From: an uncultured Prochlorococcus sp.
Lineage (GTDB): Bacteria; Cyanobacteriota; Cyanobacteriia; PCC-6307; Cyanobiaceae
Assembly (NCBI GenBank): GCA_902620895.1
Contig: CACNJU010000016.1
Coordinates: 1 to 38,691, forward strand
Direction: 5' to 3'
DNA: 38,691 nt
The translations under genes were made by a program, and so were the position numbers. The notes beneath the pieces were generated by a model. The model was given only the letters and a program-made list of their open reading frames with translations. It ran no database searches and was not told where the DNA came from. This document shows positions 18,041 to 27,073 of this stretch, one piece after another. The first letter of the stretch is position 1, and each line of letters opens with the position of its first letter.

Positions 18041-19531
18041 GTGAATATTTTAGATAAAGCAATTAAATTTTCTAAGGTAAATAATAAGTGGATAATTATT
18101 TTTCTCGTAATATCGATCCCTAGATACCTGTATATTATTTTTAATCATAATCTTCTTCCTGATTCTTATTTTTACTTAACAATAGCTAGAAATATAAGTG
18201 ATGGATGTGGATTCGCCTCAAATTATTTACCTGGAGATTGTGAACCTTTAGTTGGAGGTTATTTCCCTGGATACCCTTATTTCATATATTTGGTTAAATC
18301 TCTAGGTTTTGGGAATAAAGTTATTCCTTTGATTGTCTCTTTTTGTACAACAATATCTTTACTTTATTTTATTTCAACTTTAAATAGATTGGGTTTGGAG
18401 GGTAAAAGACTTTATTTTTATAGTTTTTTTATTGGTCTATCGCCTATCTCGATAGGATTTTCAAGATTCATTTTGATTGAACCAATTATTTATATATTTA
18501 GTATTACTTTGATTACTGAATTAATAAAAATAATAAGTAATCCGAAAGATTTTAAGGCAATATTCAAAAGGTTCATTGTTTTATCAATATTAGCTATTTA
18601 TTTTAAACCAACTTCCTTTGTATTATTGTTACCCATTATATTTTCTGTTTTAATTTTATTTGGATTAGAAAAATTTATAAAATATTCAATAATCTTCTCA
18701 TTAATTATTAGTTTTTCTATTTTACCTTGGGGATTAAGGGATATAAAATATGGAGCGATTATACCTTTCAAAGTGAATTCTAGTATGGCCCCAAAAAATG
18801 TAAAAGGATTCGCAAAATGGGTTTCATCTTTTTCTTTAACTGAATACGATTATGCATTATCAATGTTCCCTTTGATTGCTCATAATAATGGTGATCGAAA
18901 AAAAGTTAAATTGATTGTAAGTCAAAATCCTTTTATAAATAATAAAGATGAGGATTACAAGCAAGCTAGAGAAATATTGGATAAAGAAAATCCAGAAATT
19001 AAAAGGGGTTTTACAAAACAAGAAGAAAATGAATTTTTAGAAATGGCTAAAGAGAGATTTAAGAAAAATGGATTTTTGGGAAATATTTTTTTATTTGTTA
19101 TCAAATCTACAGGTGTTTTATTAAATCCATTAAATTCATGGGGTTGGCCTGCTTCGATAGGAGTTGATGCAAGTTACCATAACTTAAATATTTCTCAAAT
19201 CATTAAATCTTTATTTAAGTTATTTCTATTTACATATAGAGTTTTTATCTTTTCTCTTTTTTTTAAAAATTTATTGAATTTTTTGAGATTATTTAATCCC
19301 TATAAATTATTGTCTAAAAATAATAAAAGACTATTTCAAGATAATATATTTTTAATTAGTTCTTTATTAGTTCTATCTCTTAATTTAATAATGTATATTG
19401 GAATATTTGGTTTTTTAGAACATAGATATTTTTATCAGATAATGCCTTGGATTGAGGTTTCAGTATTATTAGGATTAAATAATTTTAGAAATTTAAAATC
19501 TTATCCTTTAGTAAAAAATAATATTTCATAA
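18041..19531 (+). CDS. GT-C-type integral membrane glycosyltransferase (ArnT/GT39-like)
   Basis: This 496-residue protein has about ten hydrophobic helices. Right after the first is the GT-C acidic loop PDSYFYLTIARNISDG (40-55) with D41 as the likely catalytic base, followed by a Gly/Pro-rich loop (GGYFPGYPYF) before helix 2. A soluble loop interrupts the helices near 255-345. GT-C enzymes use polyprenyl-phosphate sugars on the outer membrane face. GTG at 18041 is taken as start, as the ATG just upstream is out of frame. It is followed 103 bases later by another GT-C gene in the same direction. Confidence 0.82.
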   Translation: MNILDKAIKFSKVNNKWIIIFLVISIPRYLYIIFNHNLLPDSYFYLTIARNISDGCGFASNYLPGDCEPLVGGYFPGYPYFIYLVKSLGFGNKVIPLIVSFCTTISLLYFISTLNRLGLEGKRLYFYSFFIGLSPISIGFSRFILIEPIIYIFSITLITELIKIISNPKDFKAIFKRFIVLSILAIYFKPTSFVLLLPIIFSVLILFGLEKFIKYSIIFSLIISFSILPWGLRDIKYGAIIPFKVNSSMAPKNVKGFAKWVSSFSLTEYDYALSMFPLIAHNNGDRKKVKLIVSQNPFINNKDEDYKQAREILDKENPEIKRGFTKQEENEFLEMAKERFKKNGFLGNIFLFVIKSTGVLLNPLNSWGWPASIGVDASYHNLNISQIIKSLFKLFLFTYRVFIFSLFFKNLLNFLRLFNPYKLLSKNNKRLFQDNIFLISSLLVLSLNLIMYIGIFGFLEHRYFYQIMPWIEVSVLLGLNNFRNLKSYPLVKNNIS

Positions 19532-19634
19532 AAAGTTTCCTTTTAGTTGTTTTAGAATTTAAATAATATGTATCCTATTATGGAAAAAATTAAAGATACT
19601 TCTAAAATAAAAAAGAGAAATAACAAGCAATAAT

Positions 19635-21299
19635 ATGGGCAACACTTTTTCAATAAAAAAAATATTAAGTGATAGATGGTTAGTCATAGCATTAATAATT
19701 GGCTTTATAATAAGGATGGCCTATATTTCAGGACCAGTTAAATCTGATGAGGCTTCAACTTTTTTGGGATATATTGAGTCTCCTAATATTTTAAGATTAT
19801 TTTTATACGATCAGACTAATAATCATATCTTTCATAATTTACTTACAAAAATTTTCTATACAATATTTGGTTTTAGTTTACCTATCCTTAGACTTGTAGC
19901 CTTTTCTTCAGGAGTAATTTCAATTCCTATTATTTATTATATATGTAAAGAACTTAAGCAAGATGGTCGTTTTGCCGCTATAACTTTAGCTACTTTTCCT
20001 CTTTATATTGAATATTCTTCGAATGCTAGAGGATATACCCTGCAGACTTTAATTTTTTTATTAATACTTTTATTTATAATAAAAAGTAATGATATTTTTA
20101 ATAACAAGAACAGCAATATAATTTCCTTATTAGTAGCTTTGGCTACGTTAACTATTCCAACATTTATATTCGTTATACCTGGAATATTTATTTGGTTATT
20201 TCTTATTCATTTTAAAAAAGATAAAGGTTTTGAAGATAATTTAGAATTTTTAAAAAAGCTTGGTATTTTAATTTTAAAATCTTCTTCGCTTACATTTTTA
20301 TTTTTTTTACCAATAATATTACTTCCGAGTAATTTAAATAATATTAGAAATCTAGAAAATTTAACATCAGTTGGTTTAATTGATTTTGTTAGTCAAACAA
20401 TTCCTTATATCCTTTCTAATATAAAATACTATTTTAACAATAATAATAATTTACTAATCCCATTTTATTTTATTACTTTTGGTGTGGGATATTTTTTATA
20501 TTTTAAAGAAAAAAATAAAATAGGATTATTTTTATTCCCATCAATTATATTGGGCATTTGTTTAATTTTTTATATTAAACTTTCCTTCCCTGGTCCAAGA
20601 ACTTGGTTATTTTTGCCTTCAATTTTTATTATTATTGCTGATAATGGGTTTACCAAATTAATTTCAAAATTAAGAATTAAATTGAAATTCTTTGTTTTGT
20701 TATTATTATTTTCTTCATTAACTATCCCTCTTAGATCATATACTTCATCTAATTCCCCTTTTAATATAGAAGTAGATAATGGGTTTTCAGAATCTTATAC
20801 AGTTATGAAAATGATAGAAGAATTTAGGCTAGATAATAAACTTGAGGATTTAAATATATATACCAATCACAGTAATTCAATGAGTTTTCATATGCAAATT
20901 TGGGAGAACAATTATTCTTTAAAAATATGTGATACCTCAGTGGTTAAGAAGGGTTTTTTTGAAGCTTATAAAGATGATTTTAGTAAGGTATTTGGTAAAG
21001 ATATTTCAAATTCAAATGATAATTTTAAAAAAAATTCTGAATATTCCTATTATTTACACTTGAAAAATTTTAAGAATATTAATTTGGGAAATATGATTAC
21101 TAATTCAAATGACTTGGTAGATCCTGATGAATTTTTCATTTCAAACTTAAAAGGTACAAAGTCTATTGATAACTCAATATTTACTCTTTATAGATATGTA
21201 TCCCCTGAGTTCTCAAGATGTACCGACACAATTCCATCACAATTACCAAAGGGCTTAGAAATTCATTGGACTTCAAAGCATAAAATATTAAATAAATAG
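19635..21299 (+). CDS. GT-C-type integral membrane glycosyltransferase
   Basis: This 554-residue protein has an N-terminal membrane part of about ten helices (to about 365) and a soluble C-terminal domain of about 190 residues. The GT-C motif is KSDEASTFL (36-44) with D38-E39, and the conserved second loop is YDQTNNHIFHNLL (58-70), matching the DxNP/H-type loop of ArnT-like enzymes. The ATG start is clear. A 21-codon ATG frame (19568-19633) lies directly upstream but looks incidental. It probably adds a sugar from a polyprenyl-phosphate donor to a surface glycan. Confidence 0.82.
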   Translation: MGNTFSIKKILSDRWLVIALIIGFIIRMAYISGPVKSDEASTFLGYIESPNILRLFLYDQTNNHIFHNLLTKIFYTIFGFSLPILRLVAFSSGVISIPIIYYICKELKQDGRFAAITLATFPLYIEYSSNARGYTLQTLIFLLILLFIIKSNDIFNNKNSNIISLLVALATLTIPTFIFVIPGIFIWLFLIHFKKDKGFEDNLEFLKKLGILILKSSSLTFLFFLPIILLPSNLNNIRNLENLTSVGLIDFVSQTIPYILSNIKYYFNNNNNLLIPFYFITFGVGYFLYFKEKNKIGLFLFPSIILGICLIFYIKLSFPGPRTWLFLPSIFIIIADNGFTKLISKLRIKLKFFVLLLLFSSLTIPLRSYTSSNSPFNIEVDNGFSESYTVMKMIEEFRLDNKLEDLNIYTNHSNSMSFHMQIWENNYSLKICDTSVVKKGFFEAYKDDFSKVFGKDISNSNDNFKKNSEYSYYLHLKNFKNINLGNMITNSNDLVDPDEFFISNLKGTKSIDNSIFTLYRYVSPEFSRCTDTIPSQLPKGLEIHWTSKHKILNK

Positions 21300-21536
21300 T
21301 TTTTGATTTTAATTTCAAAAAGGAATTTTTTTATTTTTTATTTTTGTAAGTAAATGATATCCATAAACTTTATATGATTTTAATTCATTTCATATCGGAT
21401 TTAAAATCCTATATTTATTATCAAATAATTTTATGTCACGAATTATTTTAAAAAAAAACTAAAAATGATACACCTAATTATTTTTTACGTTGAATTCAAT
21501 ATTATTATGGAAGTATATGAGGAATAAACTTCATTG

Positions 21537-21698
21537 CTAAAAGATTGAATATATGAAGGGAGCTATTACTGAGCCTTGAGTAAAGATTATCAAACTACCC
21601 ATTAATATAATGGTAATAATTAAGGGAGCTAACCAATATTTTTTCCTTACTCTTAAAAAATCCCAAATATCTTTTGCTAAATCAAGAAATGCTTCCAT
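21537..21698 (-). CDS. DUF5989 / SxtK-like small membrane protein
   Basis: This is a 53-residue frame with ATG at 21698 and TAG at 21537-21539. It begins MEAFLDLAKDIWDFLRVRKK and continues YWLAPLIITIILMG into one membrane helix (about 22-40), then FTQGSVIAPFIYSIF. The charged amphipathic head, the WLAP turn and the QGS-APFIY end are the recognised pattern of DUF5989, the family of SxtK-like proteins found beside carbamoyltransferases. In most genomes it is colinear with the carbamoyltransferase and SxtJ; here it is divergent, 213 bases upstream of the carbamoyltransferase, so the two could share a promoter region. Its function is unknown; assisting membrane-associated carbamoylation is inferred. 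The 237 bases between 21300 and 21536 hold no gene I can see. Confidence 0.88.
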   Translation of the reverse strand: MEAFLDLAKDIWDFLRVRKKYWLAPLIITIILMGSLIIFTQGSVIAPFIYSIF

Positions 21699-21911
21699 AA
21701 CAAATTTTTATCATACAATTTACTTTACATCATTTAATCAAGTTTTAAAAATTTTAATTCATTAAGTTTTTACATTTCAATTCTTATTTGTAAGAGAATT
21801 TATTTAAACTAAAATTTAACAATTATGATTAATAAGATTAATTAAAAACCCTTTTTGTATCCAAAAGCAAAAGATTAATTTGTTATTATAAAATTATTTA
21901 TATTTCTACTT

Positions 21912-23768
21912 ATGAGCAAGTATATTATTGGAATTTCTTGCTTTTATCATGATAGTGCTGCCGCTATAATTAAAGATGGAGAAATTTTATCTGCAGTACA
22001 AGAAGAAAGATTCACTAGAGTAAAACACGATTCTTCTTTTCCCAAAAATGCTATTAAATATTGTTTAACTGCAAATAATTTAAATCTTAATGATATTACT
22101 TACATAGTATATTACGAAAAACCTTTAATAACTTTCGAACGTTTGTTGGAAACTTATCTTGGTACAGCTCCAAGAGGTATAAGATCATTTATTTCAGCGA
22201 TGCAAGTTTGGCTGAAAGAGAAATTAGCAATTAAATCTGAATTGAAAAAACATTTTATTTCTATACAAAATGAATTAAATCCTCAAAATAAGCAAAACAT
22301 TCCAAAAATTTTATTCCCTGAACATCATCAATCTCATGCAGCTGCAGCTTTTTATCCTAGTCCTTTTGAAGAGGCGGCTGTTTTATGTATGGATGGTGTG
22401 GGGGAATGGGCAACAACCTCTGTATGGCTTGGAGAAAAAAATAATATCAAACCATTATGGGAAATTAGTTTTCCACATTCTTTAGGGTTACTTTATGCTG
22501 CTTTTACTTATTATTGTGGCTTTAAAGTTAATTCAGGAGAGTATAAATTAATGGGACTAGCACCTTATGGAGTCCCAAAATATGCAAAGCAAATTAAAGA
22601 TAATTTAATTGATATTAAAGATGATGGGACATTCAATTTAGACATGTCTTATTTTAAATATCATCGCGGTTTCCGAATGACATCCAAAAAGTTTCATAAA
22701 CTTTTTGGAGAACAACCGAGGCAAAGGGAATCAGAATTAACTCAATTTCATATGGATATTGCCTCTTCTATTCAATATGTAACTGAAGAAATAATTATAA
22801 AAATGGCAAGAACTATTAGAAATGAAACTGGCCAAAAAAATTTATGTCTTGCTGGTGGTGTTGCTTTAAATTGTGTTGCTAATGGAAAGCTACTTAAAGA
22901 GAAAATTTTTGATGAAATATGGATTCAACCTGCAAGTGGAGATGCAGGTTCATCGATAGGCGGAGCACTTTTAGCTTGGTACGAATATCAAGGCAATCCA
23001 AGAATTCCTGAACCGAATGATTCAATGAAGGGAACATACCTTGGTTGTGAATATTCAAATGATGAAATTAAAGATTATTTATCAAAAATCAAAGCAAATT
23101 ATGTTGAATTAGAGGATAAAGAGCTTTTTGATGAAATTGCAAAAAACTTAGATGAAGGTAAAGTTATTGGTTGGTTTAATGGCGCAATGGAATTTGGTCC
23201 TAGGGCTCTTGGATCTAGATCTATTATTGGGGATGCAAGAAATAAGAATATTCAGAGTGTCATGAATCTTAAAATAAAATATAGAGAAAGTTTTAGACCT
23301 TTTGCACCATCGGTATTAGAAGAAGATGTCTCTTCTCAATTTGATTTAAAGGTAAAAAGTCCTTACATGTTATTGGTTGCACCTATTAAAAAAAATCTTC
23401 AAAAAGAAATGACAGATGAACAAAAACAACTTTTTGGAATTGATAAATTAAATGTAGTAAGATCATCCCTCCCTGCGATTACCCATGTTGATTATTCTGC
23501 TAGAGTTCAGACTGTAAATAATAAAAATAATCCCAGATACTATAATCTAATAAAAGCTTTTAAAGAAAAAACAAACTCACCAACTATTGTTAATACTTCA
23601 TTTAATGTAAGAGGCGAACCTATTGTAAGAACACCTCAAGATGCTTATAGATGTTTTATGAGGACTGAAATGGACATTCTTGTTCTTCAAAATCAGATTT
23701 TAATGAAAGAAAAACAGCCTAGTATTAAAATTGATGAGAATTGGAAACAAGAGTTTGAATTAGACTAA
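21912..23768 (+). CDS. Carbamoyltransferase (NodU/CmcH/SxtI family)
   Basis: This 618-residue protein is full length for the family. The N-terminal YrdC-like/Kae1-like half shows HDSAAA (13-18), EHHQSHAAAAF (137-147, metal-binding histidines) and MDGVGEW (160-166). The C-terminal half has FGPRALGSRSIIGDAR and NTSFNVRGEPIV. These enzymes transfer the carbamoyl group of carbamoyl phosphate to a hydroxyl through carbamoyl-adenylate. Members decorate Nod factors, antibiotics, saxitoxin and cell-surface sugars. It is followed after 2 bases by sxtJ-like and preceded divergently by an sxtK-like gene. The acceptor here is probably a surface glycan, given the surrounding glycosyltransferases. Confidence 0.93.
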   Translation: MSKYIIGISCFYHDSAAAIIKDGEILSAVQEERFTRVKHDSSFPKNAIKYCLTANNLNLNDITYIVYYEKPLITFERLLETYLGTAPRGIRSFISAMQVWLKEKLAIKSELKKHFISIQNELNPQNKQNIPKILFPEHHQSHAAAAFYPSPFEEAAVLCMDGVGEWATTSVWLGEKNNIKPLWEISFPHSLGLLYAAFTYYCGFKVNSGEYKLMGLAPYGVPKYAKQIKDNLIDIKDDGTFNLDMSYFKYHRGFRMTSKKFHKLFGEQPRQRESELTQFHMDIASSIQYVTEEIIIKMARTIRNETGQKNLCLAGGVALNCVANGKLLKEKIFDEIWIQPASGDAGSSIGGALLAWYEYQGNPRIPEPNDSMKGTYLGCEYSNDEIKDYLSKIKANYVELEDKELFDEIAKNLDEGKVIGWFNGAMEFGPRALGSRSIIGDARNKNIQSVMNLKIKYRESFRPFAPSVLEEDVSSQFDLKVKSPYMLLVAPIKKNLQKEMTDEQKQLFGIDKLNVVRSSLPAITHVDYSARVQTVNNKNNPRYYNLIKAFKEKTNSPTIVNTSFNVRGEPIVRTPQDAYRCFMRTEMDILVLQNQILMKEKQPSIKIDENWKQEFELD

Positions 23769-23770
23769 TT

Positions 23771-24163
23771 ATGAATAATTTGATAAAAAATATAGAACTT
23801 CGTAAATTTGGTTTAGTTGTAGGGATATTTTTCCCTTTACTTTTAGGTTTAATTATTCCGTTTTTTAGAGGGCATGATTTTGCTCAATGGACATTATTTA
23901 TTGGAATTCCGTTAATAATTACAGGCATATTCAAGCCAAGATTACTTCATTACCCCTATAAGATCTGGATTGCTATAGGGCACTATTTAGGATGGATAAA
24001 TAGTCGTTTAATTTTAGGGTTGGTATTTATTTTTGTTCTTCTTCCAATTTCTTTTTTTATGAGAATTTTTGGATATGATCCTTTAAGAAAAAAAAGAGCC
24101 GGTAAAAAATCATATAGAGAAAATGTTGAGAATCGTGTAATTGATTTAACAAGAATTTTTTAA
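23771..24163 (+). CDS. SxtJ-family membrane protein
   Basis: This 130-residue protein has three membrane segments (about 14-31, 40-54, 78-98). It ends in the conserved basic tail MRIFGYDPLRKKR (97-109), which is the SxtJ signature. SxtJ proteins are almost always encoded next to SxtI-type carbamoyltransferases; their biochemical role is unknown. The 2-base spacing to the carbamoyltransferase indicates co-translation. It may tether the soluble carbamoyltransferase to the membrane (inference). Confidence 0.9.
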   Translation: MNNLIKNIELRKFGLVVGIFFPLLLGLIIPFFRGHDFAQWTLFIGIPLIITGIFKPRLLHYPYKIWIAIGHYLGWINSRLILGLVFIFVLLPISFFMRIFGYDPLRKKRAGKKSYRENVENRVIDLTRIF

Positions 24164-24730
24164 AAAAAACTTGAAAATTTTTAATTTATAAAACTATAAA
24201 TTTTTAAAAAAAGATAAAACAGTTTTCTTTTTAATAATAAGGAAATCAAAAAAATACTAATTTTTTAAAATAAATTAGATATAAATTTAGAAAATGAATT
24301 ATTCATTTCAAATTAATAAATTGATTTTTAAAAAAAATATTTGACACTTGTATTCTCTTTTTATCGAATTATTGATCCTTAATAATTTATTTTGTTGGGT
24401 TTAAGTAAAATAATTTTATATTAAACTGCTTTATAAATCCTGGAAAATTTTATTACTTCTTATAATATTTCTGCTAAGAAATATATAATAATTCTGAATA
24501 ATCAATATCATCTTTTTAAAAAATTTTTCAAGTGGTGGTTTTAAATTTAATGCTTTTAGAAGATCATATAAATTAAAAAGTATTCCTGGCGGATGCCTCG
24601 TTTTTAAATTTCCTTAAAATAATTTTTAAGTTACTATTTTTTAGTTTATTTAATATCTTTAAATTAATATAATACTTATAATAAAAACTCTTATGATTAA
24701 TTTATCAATTATTGCTAGTAGGGAAATTAT
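24164..24730. other. 567-base spacer with one possible gene relic
   Basis: Most of the stretch is AT-rich spacer without genes. A minus-strand frame at 24431-24613 is open for 60 codons without a start. It contains proline-bearing, protein-like segments (RHPPGILFNLYDLL, NLKPPLEKFFKK) that are unusual for random translation at this base composition. I read it as a possible remnant of a deleted gene; the plus strand over the same bases is also partly open, so this is uncertain. Confidence 0.3.
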
Positions 24731-25849
24731 ATGAATCAAATTAGATTGATATCTACAAATATATTTGTTGCTTTCTTATCAATTATATTTGGACTAAGTG
24801 TTGTAGAGATATTACTTGCATTTCAAACAAAAAATAAAACTAATTTAAATACAGAAGAAAGATATATAAGATTAGAATTATTGCCACCCAATATCCGAAG
24901 ACAGGTAGTGCCAAGTAATGCTTATTTAAAACAAACAGATTCTTTTAATGACCAAAAAAAATATTTTATTCAATCTGATAAATCTGGTGCAATAGTAAAT
25001 CCACATGATAAAAATACTTTTTATAACAATAAAAATCTTGATATTATTTTTTTGGGAGGTTCAACAACAGAAAATATGTATGTAAGAGAGGATATTAGAT
25101 TCCCAGCACTTGTAACCAAGATCCTAAATGAACAAAAATTTTGTAAAGATAGGAGTTGTAATATTTTAAATGCAGGAAGTTCTGGAAGAACAATACCTGG
25201 ATCAATAAATATTTTATTAAATAGATATCAAATTCCTAAACCAAAAAAAGTTATTTTAATGCACAATATTAATGATCTTATATTCTTACTCCGAGGTAAT
25301 CAGAATTGGTCTAGTGATAGACATCTTGTAAACGTTACAAAATATCCATTAATAAAATTAAATACCTACATTACCCAATTTGCTTATAATTTTCCCAATT
25401 CTTATGCATTGTTTATTAATGCTTATAATAAACTTGGATTTAGTAATGAATTTTCTGAAGCTGATAAATTCTCAACATTAGATAAATTACCAATTAATCA
25501 AGAAGAATTTATAAAAAAAGAATTTATAAAATCCCTTGATATTTTTATAAGTATTTGTCAGATTCAAGGTATTGAACCAGTACTAATGACTCAACCTTCG
25601 AGATTACAAGACTATAGTATTTCTCAAAAGTTTATTAAAAGGTTTCCTGGATTGAATTATCAAGCTATTGTTCAACTACACAATAAATTCAATAATATTA
25701 TTAAAAGTTATGATTCTAAAGGGATATTAATCATTGATCTTGACAAATTAATTAACTCTAATGAAGAAAATATGTTTGACCTTTTTCATCTTACTGAAAA
25801 AGGAAACATTCTTGTAGCTGAGGAAATTGTTAAAGGACTACAAAAATAA
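24731..25849 (+). CDS. Membrane-anchored SGNH-type hydrolase (third copy, divergent)
   Basis: This 372-residue protein has an N-terminal anchor (about 8-30) and SGNH blocks: FLGGSTTEN (108-115) with candidate nucleophile S111, LNAGSSG (146-152), HNIND (178-182) with N181, and a C-terminal DLFHLTEKG carrying the Asp-His pair. It differs strongly from the two close paralogues at 6118-7221 and 27074-28195. It lies 567 bases after the sxtJ-like gene and 25 bases before a gene of unknown family in the same direction. SGNH proteins commonly accompany carbamoyltransferase/SxtJ modules, so a role in O-acyl modification of the same glycan is plausible. Confidence 0.85.
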   Translation: MNQIRLISTNIFVAFLSIIFGLSVVEILLAFQTKNKTNLNTEERYIRLELLPPNIRRQVVPSNAYLKQTDSFNDQKKYFIQSDKSGAIVNPHDKNTFYNNKNLDIIFLGGSTTENMYVREDIRFPALVTKILNEQKFCKDRSCNILNAGSSGRTIPGSINILLNRYQIPKPKKVILMHNINDLIFLLRGNQNWSSDRHLVNVTKYPLIKLNTYITQFAYNFPNSYALFINAYNKLGFSNEFSEADKFSTLDKLPINQEEFIKKEFIKSLDIFISICQIQGIEPVLMTQPSRLQDYSISQKFIKRFPGLNYQAIVQLHNKFNNIIKSYDSKGILIIDLDKLINSNEENMFDLFHLTEKGNILVAEEIVKGLQK

Positions 25850-25874
25850 TTTAAAAGTGTAATTTAGATTTTAT

Positions 25875-26972
25875 ATGACTAATTGGAATAATATTAATTT
25901 TAAAAGATTAAAACAAGAAATAATATGCCCCACTAGAAATTTTTCAAAAAAAATATTATTTATAATTCATAATTTTATTGAGATATTTTCTATAAAAACT
26001 GGCAAAAAGAAAATATCATATTTGATTTATGATGTAAGAAATAATCCAATAACTTTTGATTTTGTATTTATTGTTTATTATGCTTATTTATTTTTCTTGA
26101 AACAAGGTGTAAAAAATTTTAAATTAATAATTTATGAACCTAAAGATTATGAATATGATAGACCTATGCTTTCAGCCTATTCCAAATATATTTCCAGTGC
26201 TGATTTGAAAAAAAGAATTAATGCAATGATCTTACCAATTGCTGAATGCTTTAATTGTGTAAGTTCTATAAAATTTATCTCTTCATATGAAGATTTTAAA
26301 AAACTTAAAATTAATACAAGATATATTTTGCCTCAATTCTTTAACCCAAAAATATATTCTCCGAATGTACAAAATCATAAGAAAATATACTTTAATTTAT
26401 TAAAAAATAAAAAAAAGAAACTTTATCCTTATTTAGAATCAATATTTAGTAGAGAGGAAATATTAGAAAGGATTTCAAGAGACGAAAAAATAATGAAATA
26501 CGCAACTATTACTTTAAGAGACTATGGTTATAATCCTATAAGAAATTCTTCTTCGAAAGAAATTAAATTAGCATATTTTTACGCAAAAACACGTGGTTTA
26601 AAATTAATATTAGTACCGGATGAAATTAAAAATTTAGATAATTATGATATACCAGATGAAATCATAATATATTCTAGAGCAAGAGAATCTCTTAAAGAAC
26701 GTATTGGTTTATATTCTCATAGTGAGATGAATATCTTTCCACCATGTGGCGCTGCAAATATTTCATTATTTACTAAATCAAGTAGAACAATAATGCTAAA
26801 ATTTGGTGATCCAAATTCTATTGATTCCAGTGAAAATTATTATAAAGAAACTTATAATATAAATTATGGTCAACAGCCATATCAAGGATTAAAAGGTTAT
26901 CTTGATTGGTATACCAAAAATTACGAGGACCCTGATTATAAGATTAAAATACCAAATAATTTTTTTAAATGA
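25875..26972 (+). CDS. Protein of unknown family, glycosyltransferase-like fold possible
   Basis: I do not recognise a named family. The 365 residues start with a basic segment and a hydrophobic stretch (ILFIIHNFIEIFSI). A region follows that could be a nucleotide-sugar fold: FDFVFIVYYAYLFFLKQG (about 60-77), KLILVPDEIKN (about 243-253) and SEMNIFPPCGAANISLF (about 288-304), where a glycine-rich turn precedes a helix. Alternation of beta strands and helices near the C-terminus resembles GT-B or fucosyltransferase-like proteins that lack strong motifs. It lies between two SGNH genes, 25 bases after the first and 101 before the second, probably one transcription unit. Confidence 0.7.
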   Translation: MTNWNNINFKRLKQEIICPTRNFSKKILFIIHNFIEIFSIKTGKKKISYLIYDVRNNPITFDFVFIVYYAYLFFLKQGVKNFKLIIYEPKDYEYDRPMLSAYSKYISSADLKKRINAMILPIAECFNCVSSIKFISSYEDFKKLKINTRYILPQFFNPKIYSPNVQNHKKIYFNLLKNKKKKLYPYLESIFSREEILERISRDEKIMKYATITLRDYGYNPIRNSSSKEIKLAYFYAKTRGLKLILVPDEIKNLDNYDIPDEIIIYSRARESLKERIGLYSHSEMNIFPPCGAANISLFTKSSRTIMLKFGDPNSIDSSENYYKETYNINYGQQPYQGLKGYLDWYTKNYEDPDYKIKIPNNFFK

Positions 26973-27073
26973 TTAATCTCAATCCAAAAATTTAATAAGT
27001 TTTTTATAAATGGTTTTTAAAACATATTTATTTATACAAAGAATTGCTAAATTAAAAAAAAATAAATCTCCTG

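Noticed and set aside
19568..19633. 21-codon ATG frame just upstream of the GT-C gene at 19635
   Set aside because: It is lysine-rich, low complexity, and lacks any leader-peptide logic or attenuator hairpin.
21912..24163. Saxitoxin biosynthesis cluster
   Set aside because: Only the carbamoyltransferase and its SxtJ/SxtK-like partners are present; none of the polyketide, amidinotransferase or oxygenase genes of sxt clusters are here, and the context is glycan assembly.
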